From assembly GCA_013397695.1 (NCBI GenBank), contig VYZI01000347.1:216222-280221 (forward strand): a stretch of 64,000 bases of DNA, read 5' to 3'. Each line of letters begins with the position of its first letter. The stretch's first letter is position 1. The notes under the pieces were generated by a model, which searched no databases, was not told where the DNA came from, and was given only the letters and a program-made list of their open reading frames with translations. Source of the DNA: Centropus unirufus (taxonomy: Eukaryota; Chordata; Aves; Cuculiformes; Centropidae). Shown here in pieces: positions 49,141 through 61,733 of the stretch. A program made the position numbers and the translations under genes.

Positions 49141-51783
49141 TTGCAGTGTGTGCTCCTCCTCCGCTGAACTCACCTCTGCAGGTATTTTTAAGCACTGTAG
49201 TCACTCTGTAGCTAAATCTGCTATTACCTCCTGAGTTTTAGTCCCAGGTAACTTTGGAATCCAAACTACCACTGTTCCCTAAGCTTTAGGTGGGCATCCC
49301 CCCCCGAAGACTCTATTGCAGGAGTCTGACACAGCCTGGGAGAGGTGTTTCTGTATTGCACAGAGCTCGCCCAGAGCAGCCAAGGGGTTCAGCTGAGACC
49401 AGGGGACCTGGCAGAGAGACACACAGACAGTGCCGCAGCAGAAGAGAAGTTACAAAGCAGAAGCTCCCCGTTTCCCAAAAGGTCCAACATGCAACCCTTG
49501 TGCCTCTTATTCTTGTGAAACACGCTCTTCTTTCACATCAGAATTGAGATGGGCTGAATTGTGTTAGACTTTTCCCTGTTGGCAGTGCTTCCTGCAGTTG
49601 CCACCATACTCTGCCAGGATCAAGTCCCGGGTTCAGCATTGCTGGCCTGGTAGGATGGGGAGGTTGGGGCAGAGGGGGATGTGGCACTGCATGAGGGCTT
49701 CCAGGCCTTAAGGGTGCCCACTGCCTGTTACCCCTGTTACAGCAGCTCAATGGATCTGATGCAGCAGACAGCTGATTTCATATACAATGCCTATACAGAA
49801 GAGATAATTCATACTCAGCCACGCAGGACAAGAAATTAAAGATGTGGCTGGGTGCTGTTCATCATGTAAGACTCCAGACAAAGCTCCATCACTGCTGCAA
49901 ATGGGAGATGAATGTGCCACCCTAAGCCCACACACGTAGAATGCACTGAGAATGTGTTCTAGCTGCAGGAAAGGGTCTGAGTATACCTCATTGAGAACAT
50001 AAGAAAATAGAAAAAGGGAGATGTAAAGGCTCCTCCTGCCCGGCAGGCTGAAATCCCAGGTAATTTTGACTCCATGTGTTTTCTTAAAGTCTTTATTTTC
50101 TGAAAGGCAGGTGAATTTTGCATCTCTGAGGTGGAGGATGATTAATCAATGCATGGATGGAGACAGACCTAGAAACCTCTAGACAAAATAGAAAGAGAAT
50201 CTTGAGAATGCATCACTCAAGTATCCTGTTGTGCCAGTGATTATCCTTTGAGATTGCTGCATACAGTTCCAAAGCCATCATCAAGCACTGCTCCTGCCGG
50301 CACTACCAGAGGCAGTCCGGCAGGATTTCTAATTCTGAGCCCAGGAGAAGGGAACTTGGTTCGGCAGAACCTCAATCTCCTCAGCCCTTCAATCAGAGAG
50401 ATTTCTCCAACAGTAGAGCATGGGAAAAAAGTAATTAAGACAACTAATATTGCCCCACTCCAGCAGTGTCAGCCAGTTAATTAGATGGGTCCCATCAGAT
50501 GATTAGGCAAACAAAGTCCTGATATAAGTTTTATAGAGAACTCTGTAATCTCAGTCACGCTGGGAGCAGCGAGGGAAGCTGCTGACAGGACAGGAAAACT
50601 CCAGCAGTGAAGGGCTGCTGGGTTTTATTTCTGCTAATGATTTGCTGTGTGATTTTGGATTAAGGACTTAATCGGAAAGCAGGGATGGTCAGGGACAAGG
50701 TCACCTGCTTAGAGCTGGGATGGTCTAACTTTGTCTCCTGTTCTGCTCTGCAGGATCCCTGTCTGATCCAGAGCCAGTGACCAGCTGCTGAAAGGCATGA
50801 TCCTGCCCCTGTCACCCTCACAGCAGCTCTGGACGGAAATCTAGGTCCTGGGAAATTTTGTTATAAATATCCAGGTGCCACAAAGCTGCAGAGGAATGGA
50901 AAGAAGCTCTCAGAATTGCCCTCTTAGGCTTGGGCTGTGTTTACAGGCTCTGCTCCCTGCACCCACGCCAACATGCTACACATCTGAAGTGGCAGGATGC
51001 ACGTCCATGCAGTGATGCCTTGGAGTGTTCCACACAAGTGTCTGGCTCTGAGGGCCACTCTGACCTCTTCAGTTTAGAGGAGGTGCTGGAAAACTTAAGG
51101 TGCAAAGCTAGCAAAAGTCAAACAACTCCTGCCCCTCCGCAGGATTCCACACTAACCCCAGGATACTCATCCTGAATTATACCCCCCGAGGGAGAGCACA
51201 GTTTAAAGTTGCCCTGAGCCAAGACTGTATTTTGTGTAACATCTCATCAAATTCCTGCCTTTCCTTGCAAAACAGATGTGTGGATTATGGTAGAATTTGG
51301 TCTTGTGCAACCAGCTAAAATCATAATAAATCATTTCTGCTCAGATGCAGTACATTTATCTCCATGTGATACTGTCAGATGGCATCAATACTTTTAGGTT
51401 TTAAGAACGAAGCCTTCCCTGAGAATTGTGCTACTGAGAAACTGGGAGAGTTTGGGAAGAAGTAATAAAGGATAAATTAAAAATCATCCTTGCAACTTCT
51501 GAGAAAGCCAAGTGACGGGAAAAAGATTGTGCTCCTGTCCCTTCCAAAATGAAATTGGTGTGTCCTCATCGTTCAAGCAGATACAACAGCCAGCAGCAGG
51601 CATTGTGTGCCAGTGGAAAGGATATATATTGCACACATAAGAGGCTGCAACATAAATTTGAAGAAATATGGGACTCCTTCATACAGGTAGGTCAAACTTT
51701 TCCCTCAAGCAGATAATTACAGGCTTGGGGTGAGTAAATCTTATTAGCCCCTCGGCACCTTATCTCCCCTCGTAGAGACTGGT

Positions 51784-51805
51784 AGTAGATATACAGTAGA
51801 TATAT
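51784..51805. repeat. 11-bp tandem duplication
   Basis: AGTAGATATAC is followed by AGTAGATATAT, one mismatch in eleven bases. It lies in intron 2, about 570 bases from exon 2. Confidence 0.75.
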
Positions 51806-52377
51806 TCTACTTCAGTCACATTCTGGATTGCATACTAGATATTGCCTTGTGCAGCCTGGCCCTACCTGCCGCCATAGTATTTCACAGTGGAATGGCTGTG
51901 GTCTGCAGTAAACAGGTCATTCCAGAGAATGGGTGAAAACAGGTTCCCAGGCTCTGGAAGGGATGGGAGTCATGAAAGGAGATGGCAAGAAAAAATAAGT
52001 TTGGCAGGCAGTTTTTCTCTTTATAATATGACTGGATTCCAACACAGCGCCCTAACACTACAGCCTGGAACCTTGTTTTTGAGGGAGCAGGGAATGCTGG
52101 GCCAGCCATGGCCAACAGGAATCTCCACGGAGATGGCCTCCAAGGCCGCATCAGGACATCAGCCTGGGCCTAAGCCGGGCTGAAATGGGGTTCTGGGCCC
52201 ACAGGCAGGGTGGGAAAGGCCCCAGCAGAGGATAGCAGGGGGCAGTAGGGATTATTAGTGCCCTTGGGGGCTGGCATTATGGATAATTTATCAGGAATCA
52301 TCTGTCGTGTGCTGCTTTGCTCTAGTATCACACCAGTACAGTTACAGCCATCCAAGGAGAACATAAATGCTACTCAC

Positions 52378-52494
52378 AGTGTCGTCCTCTGTGGGAGAAG
52401 AAAGGGGACGTGTCTCTCATGACCCAGGTCAGGTTCCAAGCAGAGTGACTTGGAGGAAGAGGGCTGCTTGCTGGGAGATCAGAGGCGCTCAGAC
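52378..52494 (-). CDS. ALK: ALK receptor tyrosine kinase, coding exon 2 (extracellular, before MAM 1)
   Basis: This is an internal exon read right to left. The acceptor is a long pyrimidine stretch ending in AAAAG just above 52494; the donor GTGAGT lies at 52377-52372. It is 117 bp, begins with the last two bases of a codon and ends with the first base of the next (phase 1 on both sides). The translation contains WNLTWVMRD and SPFFSHRGRH. These correspond to WNLTW and the SHR-R-Y segment just before the first MAM domain of human ALK (recalled from memory, not searched). The human exon is, as I recall, 120 bp, so this copy is one codon shorter; the loss falls in the variable Ser/Pro-rich first half. 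The Asn in WNLT is a possible N-glycosylation site, as in human. The split last codon (T plus TA from exon 3) becomes Leu. ALK binds ALKAL cytokines at the cell surface. The alternative is the paralogue LTK; very long introns and the WNLTW match favour ALK. Confidence 0.88.
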
Positions 52495-53892
52495 CTTTTG
52501 TTAAAGAAAAGAAAAAGAAATGTTCTGTGATAGCTGTTTGTCAAGCACAGAGATCTGAAACAGCTTTATAGACCACATGCAACAAACACCAATATTCAGC
52601 TATTTCTTGGCCAGTTCTTCTGTCCTGATCCAGAAACACACAGGGAGACAGGAAATGAACTTTACACAGCAGAATTATCATCACCTAGAAAAATGGATAA
52701 CTTCAATCCCACACAGATTCCAAGTTCTCCTTGGCCTTTCAGTCCTTCAATTTGTGGTTTTACAGTTTTGTCACCAAGTAGAGATGCCACACAAAGCAGG
52801 CAAATGGGTACCCAGCCTCTGTTTAACCACCCTAGGCTTCTCAGAGATGTGTTTGGAGGACAAGACAACACAGCAACCCAGAACGGGTTGGGATCCGTGC
52901 AAGCCTGCGCTAACTCTACAAGATCACCGCGATATTGGCAGTGCAAGGAGAGGCAAGCTCTGAAACAACAGGCAAGGTCAGCCACCAAAGCAGAATTCTG
53001 TAGGCTTTGAAAGCAGAGATTTTTCCTTGTGAATGTTTAAGTTGGATTTTCTGAAGATGACAGGATCTTGAGCATTCTCATCTAATTTTATGAGGTCCTC
53101 AGGGGAAAGGTAGAATTTAAGCTTGTAGAAATACAGACAGGAAAACTTGTGAAAGGTTTGATGGAACAAAAATAAACCTCTGGATTGCCGATATGTTCCA
53201 GTTTCTCAGAGAAGCCATAAATAATTTGTTGTGCAGAAAGAAATAAAAAGTACCTTTTTTGATCTGTTAAATAATGTTTTTGTCAAGAATACTGCAGTTG
53301 CTCACTTGAATTCTTTCAGTTTAGGTGCAGCGCAAAGCGTTGCTGCAATAAGGACAGAATTGTTTGATAATTCCTCCCAATAAAAGTTTGGTGAGACTTT
53401 CTGTAACAATGGGAGTTAGCTAACTTACAGCAGTAATTAACTCAGAGTGAAGAACAGTCCTGCAAATGGATAAACAGTAATGGATAACAAAAGACACATT
53501 TAAGAGGATAACAAGTAAACACGGTAAATGGCTGAAGCCTTGGGGAACACACTGCTTTGATTCCATTAAGCTCTGCTTAGCCCTGCGTCCCACTTCCACT
53601 GAAGGCAGGCCTGAATATTTCAGAGGGACTTGTCAGGAGCTTAAATACCAACTGTGAGTTGTGTCCTCACTCGCTCTTAGTGCAATCGCATTTTTAGCAC
53701 CCGCTTGTAACTGAGCAATGACAGCAAACTTGAGAGAAAGACAGCCCTTCATCTGCAGGAGCTGCCTCTTGGTGACGGCATAGAGCAGGGGTCTTCAAGA
53801 ATGGGCTTGGGGCTGAGCTGTCAGCCATTCCAGAGGGGCAAAAATTAATCTTCCAAATGGCTCAGTTAAACCTGGAGTCTATAACAGACTTG

Positions 53893-54296
53893 TTTGATCA
53901 GAAAAGATCTTCGAGATCATTGAGTCCAACTGTGCCTTTCCACTACTAAACCAGGTCCCTGAGCACCTCATCTGCCCATCTTATAAACACCTTTAGGAAA
54001 AGGAACTCAACCACTGCCCTGGGCAGCCTCTTCCAGTGCCTGAGAATCCTTTCCATTAAGAAATATTTCCTGATGTCTAACCTGAACCTCCCCTGGTGCA
54101 ACTTGAGGCCATTCCCCCTTGTTCTATCACCTGTTACTTGGGAGAAGAGACCAGCACCCACCTCTCTACATCATCCTTTCAGGAAGTTGCAGAGAGTGAA
54201 AAGGTCTCCCCTCAGCCTCCTCTTCTCCAGGCTAAACAATCCCAGTTCCCTCAGCCACTCCTCATAAGACTTGCTCTCCAGTCCCTTCCCCAGTCT
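53893..54296 (-). mobile_element. CR1 fragment, lacking its extreme 3' tail
   Basis: AAAAGATCTTCGAGATCATT, GAGTCCAACTGTGCCTTTCC, CCTGAGAATCCTTTCCATTA, TTGTTACTTGGGAGAAGAGA and CTCCTCTTCTCCAGGCTAAA match the subfamily seen at 20237. The usual AATCATAGAAT start is missing, replaced by unrelated sequence. Confidence 0.92.
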
Positions 54297-55367
54297 ATGC
54301 AAAGTTACCTGGTCTTTATGCCAAGTTATGCTACAATAACTAAAAATTCTCTGTTGTCTGGAGTGCAGTGACCCAGATGACTGGGGCAGTGATTTATGAG
54401 GGCAGGTATCAAACCCAGTGCTCTGCCGCCAGCTGTGAATGGTGAAGGGATGAGTAACTATGGAATAACCTTTGCATTGGCTGTTCCTTCTCCCAACAGC
54501 CCCAGTAGAGCTGGCTGTGGCAAACAAGGTCAGGTTTCATTGCAATAGGTACAGCAGTTGCTGAAAGCAGGGCCTTCTTTAATACAAATGAGCTTCACTC
54601 TGATGCCATAAATAAACTAATAACATTAATAAAAATTGAGCTCCTAGAATAAGCTAGTATTAAAAGATGGATGTATTAGGTGTGTTCTGTCAAGACGTGA
54701 GGTGCCTAACTGGTATCACTCTCCTTGTAACAACATCTGTGCCACATCACTCTCCAAATGGGGAGATTTGACACCCTAAACACACGCTGCATCTCCCACA
54801 GACAAGAGCTCCGGGGCCTCTTCACCCCTAACAGCCCCAAATGAAAGCAGCTGATGTGTGTGGTACAGGCAGAGAGCAAGTTGTAGGGTTGGAATCCTGG
54901 GAGGGCTTCATACAGCCCCCCCAAAGCTGCTCCCACCTCTGTTCCTGTGGCAAAACCAGCTGAGAGAAAGTCCCACCATGCATTTATTTTCCTAAGGCTG
55001 CAGCTGTGGAACTCAGAATCAAACACTGCTACTGCCCTGGGCAGCCTGAGCTGGGAATCAGCATCGCAGCAGCTGGCTGCTGTACCCCAGAACCTGGTAC
55101 TCCTCACCTCCAGGAAAATGCCTCTGATGTCTATAATGTGCTGCATGTCACATTCTTCAGAGATCCTGCCTACCTTCTGACTCGGCTAAGGGGAACTGTC
55201 CCCTCTGCCACCAACACAGGCAGTAAATTGAGATAAAAATCAAGTTGAACATCTCAGCAGAGAAGAGAGAGGAGTCCAGGTGCCTGAACCTCCCCTTGTC
55301 AGCAGCAAGTGCATAAGAGACGCATAAACCAGTGACAGTTCTCCGTTTTCAAATAATGGAATGGATT

Positions 55368-55765
55368 CACAGAATCCCATAGTGGTGGGGGTTGGCAGGG
55401 TCCGCTGGAACTCATCCAAGTCCAGCCCCCTGATAGAGCAGGTTTACCACCAGCAGCTGCACAGGAGTGTATCCCACCGGGTTTGGATCTCTCCAGAGGA
55501 GACTCCTCACCTTCCCTGGGCAGCAGGTTCCAGTGTCTGTCATCTGCAAAGGAAAGGTATTTCCTGCTGCTCAGGTGGAACTTCCTGGGCTCTAGGCTGT
55601 GCCTGGTGCCCGGTGCCCCTTGTCCTTTCTCTGGGCACCACTGAGCAGAGTCTGTCCCCCTCCTCCTGCCCTCTGCCCCTCACATACAGATCAGCATTGA
55701 TGGGATCCCCTCTCCAGCTGCTCTTCTCCAGGCCGGACAGCCTCAGGGCTCTGAGCCTTATCCTG
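55368..55765 (-). mobile_element. CR1 fragment, separate subfamily
   Basis: TTCACAGAATCCCATAGTGG, TGGGGGTTGGCAGGGTCCGC, TTTCCTGCTGCTCAGGTGGA, CTTGTCCTTTCTCTGGGCAC and CTCTTCTCCAGGCCGGACAG mark a CR1 type distinct from the other copies (GTCCGCTGGAACTCATCCAA in place of the usual start). An open frame across it is not a gene. Confidence 0.88.
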
Positions 55766-58700
55766 TTGTGTGACTTATTATCTTTCTTCCAATATTTCAC
55801 TCTTTTCTAGGCTCCTTTTACTTTCAACCTTCTCTCCAGCAAACATATCTTTGAATTACTTATGTCCTCTACACACGGATCCTGTTGATGCTCACGAGGT
55901 TTGTATTCATGGAATGCAGCAATTTCCTCCATCTGCATTCCAGGTCATTCTTGAGCAATGCAGAAGAGAAGCCTGCGATGTCTTTCTGTCTCATCTCTCC
56001 CCTTGGTGGCACAGGCAGCATCTGAAAACCGTCGGAGTGTCTGTTCCCACCAAGGAGCTGCTTGTTGAGATCTGTTTCCACACTCAGTAGAGAAGGACAC
56101 ATCTCAAAGTGCTGCCTCGTGTTGTGTTCCAGGAGCTCCTATTTTTGCTTCCGGTTATCTCAGGTGAGAGCTGGGAAGTTGTATTCATTTGGTGGCCTGG
56201 CAGACAGGGCCTCATGGGGCATGGAATGGGGCAGAGGTGGGGACAGAGCAGTGGCAGAGGAGGAGGAGGTGACACTGGCAAAGTCACGTCAGGGAGAGTG
56301 AATTCTGTTCAATTCATTCTAACCTAAGAGCTCCTTTTTCTCATATTCTTCAGGATTAATTTTGGAACCTCATCTCCAATTACTTGCTTGGGCTATTGGT
56401 CTGAACCTGAGGACAAGAAGATTGGATCAGAAGTTATGAATCTTTCCCAATTAAGTTATCTTTGGAGAAAGAGGCTGGGTAAAAGGTTTCTGTATAGCCA
56501 AGAGGCCACTCTTCACAGTGAGGAATGATTTGATTTCAGAGTGAGCTATAGGTTAGGAAAAAGAGAGACCTTTCCTCTACCACCTCCAGGGCATCTGGCT
56601 TCCAGAAAGGCAATTACAGAGGATGGAATCAGCTAAACAAATGCCTCTTGTGCAGCAAGGGTAATGCAAATGTAGAGCACACTGCAGCCATTTGACAAAA
56701 TAAAGGGCTTTCCCCCTCTCCACAACAACCCATATTGCAGCCAGAAAGCACTAAGACAATTTTGTCGCCTTCTTTTTCAACACGCTGCCCTCCCATTCTG
56801 GTTGTTCACGCCAGGGTGCTCTGTCACTTGTCAACAGAGAGCCTAACCTTTACAAAAAAATAAATGGATTAGCAACTGGGAGCTGACAGCTCCATTTTTA
56901 GTAGCCAGAAGTATGGCACGGTACAGCAAAGGTTCCTTAGCTGTTCCTGCCTAAAGGTATATCCAGGGCCAAATCCTGACCCGCGGCACTCTGTCTCAGC
57001 CAGCTCTGTGCACCTGAAGAGGACGTTTGACATTTCTGTTTGCAAACTTGTGCAGAACAATCTCCTCAGGGGTTGGGAAATTCTTTCAGCCCACCAAGAG
57101 TTTGGGTAAAGCAACACAAAATGCCTCCTGTGCACTGAAGCCTCAAGGCCACAGATTCATTGAATTAAATATTTATGTGTTATTTGAATGAAAAATACCT
57201 CTTTAATAGAATAATCCCCCACGTCCGTATAAACATGGAAAAACAAGAAAAACTTTCTACTTGGGTCATTGTTTAACAAACATGATTTCCTCCCTTTCTT
57301 ACCCTTTCTGGAGGAAGGAAGCAATATACACGTGCGAATAACACGTGCAGCTGATTCTCCACTTCCGTGCAGCAGAGAAATAATGGAATTTTCATCAAAA
57401 CACTCGTGCCTTCTTTAACCAGAAAGTGCACCTACCCCCAACAAGTATTGCCCACCGCTGCCTTTGGGTATTGCTTGGTGCCTCGGTGAGTAAGCTTTCA
57501 TACCCTGCTGAGGGGTGTTATTCCCAGCTTCTTGGTGGAAAACCTGAGGTGACAAATCTGCACAGGTCTGCCCTCTGGATGCCAAAGAGAGTGGTAATGT
57601 AGGACCCAAGATCAACACGTATGTTCAGCTACATCTGCCCCTGGCAGAATATAATCATTCCTCTTGGCTCACATGGAAATCAGAGATTGGCTTTATCTGT
57701 ATTATTCCTGGCTCTGATTTATAACAGCAATTGACACAGTAGCTATTAGCAAATAGTACAATAACACATTCAGAAACAGCCTTCATGGAGATCTGGATTT
57801 TCCAGTCTCTGGGGAGAGCTTGATGTCTCCGAAAAGGCTATTCCAGTTCTAAGTAAAAGGTAGCAATTTCCCACACAAATGATGTTACACGGATATCTTT
57901 TCCCTTATTAAAAGCCAAAGAGGACAAATTTACTCAGGACCAAGCTGACCAAGGACATCCTGGGAAAGGACAGATCCAACACCTCCACCCTGCACAAAGC
58001 ACTCAGGACTCCTGAGCTGATGAAGCCCTGGCTCGCCATGACCAAGCAAGATGTTCAAGCTTGTTCTCTCTGGCAGTGGGTGCCCCAGAAGGCCCTGAGA
58101 AAGGATTTCTGAGCTCTGGGCTCCTGGTTTCCGTTTTAGCGGGTAAAAGGGTGCAACCAGAGGAAAACAAATTACCTGAGAGTTTCCTGTAAGCACTCAC
58201 ATTCACAGCAAATCCTCACGATCTCACCAGCAGCGCTCACACAGCCTCTTTGAAATTTGCATTTTCCCTCTTCCCATCTACAGACACACTCAGTCATCCA
58301 TGAAAGTGCAAAGACCATGTTACGCTGAGGTGACAAGCAGCACCACGACCAACACATTGTGAATAATCCACAGACTCAACTCTGCTCACAGCAATCGCTG
58401 TCTGAAGGACATCCAGAAAACTCAAATTCTGTTTGTAGTCAAGCAAAAAATGAGGCAAAGGGCAAGCTCAGTTTCCTGCTCAGGATGGTCGGGGAGACTT
58501 CCTCCCGCTAACGAGTGGATGCTCTCCACGGCTGCTTTTTACAGACCTTTTCTGAAGTACAAAAGGCTCACTGACAGCCTGTCAAGTTTATCTTTTTCAG
58601 CTGGAAAATACATTTAATAATGCATTATGTTCCAATGATTTTATGTCACACTGAAAGCCTGATGAGTGCACACAAATGATGGTACGTGTGTCACTGGACC

Positions 58701-59254
58701 TGCACTGATTGCTGCAGAGAAGCATTTGCATTTGGTGGGCTGTAGGAGGCCTGTGGAGAGCGGATTCAGATGTACTGCACAAGGCACAAAAGGGATCAAC
58801 ACCTCCATGGCAGATCCGTGATGAGTAAATTTGGGAATTGCACACAGTTCCTCTATGTGAAGCACATGTAAAACATAAAACAGTATTTAACTCAACAACC
58901 GTGTTATCCCGCTGGCTCTGACTACATTCTTTTGTCTTTGTAAGGATTACTTAAAAACTTTTATAAACTCCTTTCTGTTAGCAATGGAATTTTTTTCCAT
59001 GGGAATATTAATCCCTATTTGAAAAAACCCAGATGCCTCAAAACTGAAAAACTCCATCAGAAAACAGGAGCCCTACAGCCCCATCCTGTCCTACCAGCCA
59101 GGCAGTCCCTCTGCTGACCACATCCCATGAACATCCTTGTATCCAGTGACACAAGGAGCACCTGATCTAAGCCTGGGAGATGGCGTCTCATCAGCAGACC
59201 TGGGCTCTGGAAGAAGAGGAGGACAAAACGTCAAACTACAATTCCACAAAGGCA

Positions 59255-59766
59255 TTGTGTCCCTGTACTCAGCCTTGGTGAGGCTGCACCTCAAATACTG
59301 GGTTCAGCTTTGGGTCCCTCTCTACAAGAAGGACATTGAGGGGCTGGAGTGTGTCCAGAGAAGCTGGTGGAGGGGATGGAGAACAAGTCGTACAAGGAGC
59401 TGCTGATGGAACTGGGATTGTTTACCCAGGAGAGAAAGCAGCGGAAGGGAGGAGGCCTTATCACTGCCTACAGCTGCCTGAAAGGAGGTTGTAGAGAGGT
59501 GGGGGCTGGTCTCTCCTCCCAAGTGACAGGCAACAGGATGAGAGGAAAGGGCTTCCAGTTGCACCAGGGAAAGCTCAGATTGGATATTAGGAAAAAATTC
59601 TTTGTGGAAATGGTTCTTGGGCACTGGCAGAGGCTGCCCAGGGAAGCTGATGAGCTCCCTTCCCTGGAGGTTTTTAACAGACAGAGGAGGTGCGCAGGGA
59701 TCTGATTTAGTAGTGGATAGGTATGGTTGGACTCAATGATCTCAAAGGTCTTTTCCAACCAAGTGA
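59255..59766 (+). mobile_element. CR1 retrotransposon fragment
   Basis: It begins TCCCTGTACTCAGCCTTGGT, GAGGCTGCACCTCAAATACT (the end of the reverse-transcriptase coding region), passes GTTTACCCAGGAGAGAAAGC and GGATATTAGGAAAAAATTCT, and ends CTCAAAGGTCTTTTCCAACC. The 8-bp tail is eroded. The left border is uncertain by some tens of bases. Antisense to ALK. Confidence 0.92.
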
Positions 59767-59900
59767 TGGGGAGACATCAATATTTTCCTATAAAAACATC
59801 AGGGAAAACACCATTGGTTTTTTTGCTGCTTCTTGTGAATTCTTCTTGGTATCTATATTATATAAATACGATTGAGATATGAGAGATTGTAAAATCTAAC

Positions 59901-59913
59901 TTTTTTTTTTTTT
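59901..59913. repeat. T13 homopolymer
   Basis: Thirteen T in an A+T-rich stretch between two CR1 copies in intron 1. Confidence 0.85.
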
Positions 59914-60361
59914 CAATTTCTAATTTGAAAGCAAATGGCATGCAAAGAGCATTAAGAAACCCCAATTAAAATGACCGAGCTGATATTCTACCCAGCCCAC
60001 ACAATACATTTAAAATACACTGCCATCTAGAGCACGCTGCTGCCTCCGGGATGCTCTGAGGCTGCTGCAGACCTACCCAGGCAGACCCCACAGGTGGCAC
60101 TGAATCACTCACAGAGCTCGAGTCTCGGTTCTGGTCAGACCAGGAATGATGCAAAGCTGCTACTGACCCACCTGCCAAAAAAGCAGCCTTTGCAAAGTCC
60201 AGCATCAGGTTGATCTTCGCTGTAATCACCTCTTCCAGCACAATTGAGCATCTCCGTGGGCAGCACAGAGCAAACAAAGCCCTGAGTTGGTAACTGAATT
60301 GCTCTCAGCTTGGGTCTGCCCCCTGTCCTCTGCTGCTGGCAGGGCTCTGGCAAGGGATCCT

Positions 60362-60675
60362 AAAATCCTGGGCTGGTTTGGGTTGGAAAAGACCACAAAG
60401 CCCATCCAGTTCCAACACCCTGCCATGGGCAGGGGCAACTTCCACTGCTGCTCCAACCTGGCTTTGAGCACCTCCAGGGATGGGGCAGCCACTACTTCTC
60501 TGGGCAACCTGGGCCAGGGCCTCACCACCCTCACAGGAAAACGTTCCTTCCTAAGATCTCCTTGAGATGTCCCCTCTCTCAGCTTAAATCCTTTCCTCCT
60601 TGACCCAACCCTGTGATCCCTGACTAAAAGCCCTCCCCAGCTTTTCTGTAGCCCCTTTTCAGCACTGAATGTTCT
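60362..60675 (-). mobile_element. CR1 fragment
   Basis: GGTTTGGGTTGGAAAAGACC, CATCCAGTTCCAACACCCTG, CCATGGGCAGGGGCAACTTC and CAGGAAAACGTTCCTTCCTA identify it. The AATCATAGAAT terminus is decayed (AAAATCCTGGGC). A long minus-strand open frame spanning it is CR1 coding remnant plus 3' UTR. Confidence 0.92.
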
Positions 60676-61733
60676 TTCCACCTTGCCCAGAGCTTTGCTA
60701 AACAGAGGGGAAAGGCCCTTCACCAGCACAGCTTCCTGCACAAACACACAGTCCAGGATTTTGGATGCCTGTGCATTTCATCAGCTTTTAGATATTGTAG
60801 AATTACACCTGGAAAAGGTGGTGGCTGGGGAGGCTGTGGTGTTTAAGCACTGGGCAATGTTGTACTGTCTCTGGACTGGACAGCATGTCTGGATTCCTAA
60901 CCAGCTACACGGTGCAAACCAGCAGCCGTTATGTCCAGCCATTCCCTGTGGCATGGACAGATATTCCAGGCAGCAGGAAAGCACAGGACAGTCTGTGGGC
61001 TTGGTAACCTTCCTACATAGGCTCAGTAATGCACTTGAGGCTGCAGATGACCACTATGGTCTCAGTCAGCCATTCTCAGCGCCCGTCTATTTGCACATCT
61101 CTGATTACTCCGCAGTCTGTACCCAGGTCACATCACCTCTAGAAGCAGAGTGGCCAGGCTTTCCAGGAAAAAAAAAACAACCCTGTTGTTTTGACAGGTT
61201 TTTAATAATTCATTACACACACTGACTTCAAACTACGCAGTGACTTTACCATGGACTGCTGCATAGCTGCTTCCATATTTAACACCCACCCTGCTGGATT
61301 CTCATTGGATTTACACACTTTATCAAGTAGTGGGATGAAGGAAAAAGATAAAATCAAACTCAGAAACAACCTCCTGCTCTTTATATGCTCAAACCCCCTC
61401 TTTTCTGCTACACCAACTGAGCCAGGATGCATGCACGATCGCACACCCCAAAGCAGCCGCCACTTTAACACGGCTGCAGAGGTTCAACCCCCAGTGGCCC
61501 ACAGTCCCTGCAGGCTTCAATACAAGCTCCTACTTTCTCATCATCTGCCTTTTGATCTTTCTGTCATTTTCTAGGTGTTGCATTCAATGCTCACTTATTT
61601 TTGTCTCTGTGTTTCCCTGGTGTTAGAGGACAGAGACACATGCAAAAATTCCCTTAACATTTAACTTTCGAGGGATGAGGGTCTGAAGGTTTTGATACAG
61701 ACTGGAATCTTTGAGGTTTGAAAGAGGCTTTTC

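Larger units (their letters stand above)
41052..52377 (-). other. ALK: ALK intron 2, complete (11,326 bp)
   Basis: The intron runs from donor GTGAGT at 52377-52372 to acceptor CTAG at 41055-41052 and is phase 1. It contains one long CR1 (47005-47661) and a possible CR1 tail near 46243-46286. It also contains a G+C-rich block just upstream of that CR1, a G12 run (43782-43793), an A12 run (42727-42738), a TG repeat (48208-48222), and an 11-bp tandem duplication (51784-51805). Two A+T-rich stretches look like conserved non-coding DNA (about 42040-42320 and 49010-49140). I see no gene or recognisable repeat in 41056-42039, 44000-46200, 47662-48200, 49141-51780 and 51806-52371. Confidence 0.85.

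Noticed and set aside
55361..55810. 149-codon open frame (+)
   Set aside because: It reads the antisense of a CR1 copy.
60226..60747. 173-codon open frame on the minus strand
   Set aside because: It is formed by a CR1 fragment (60362-60675) and flanking sequence, not a cellular gene.
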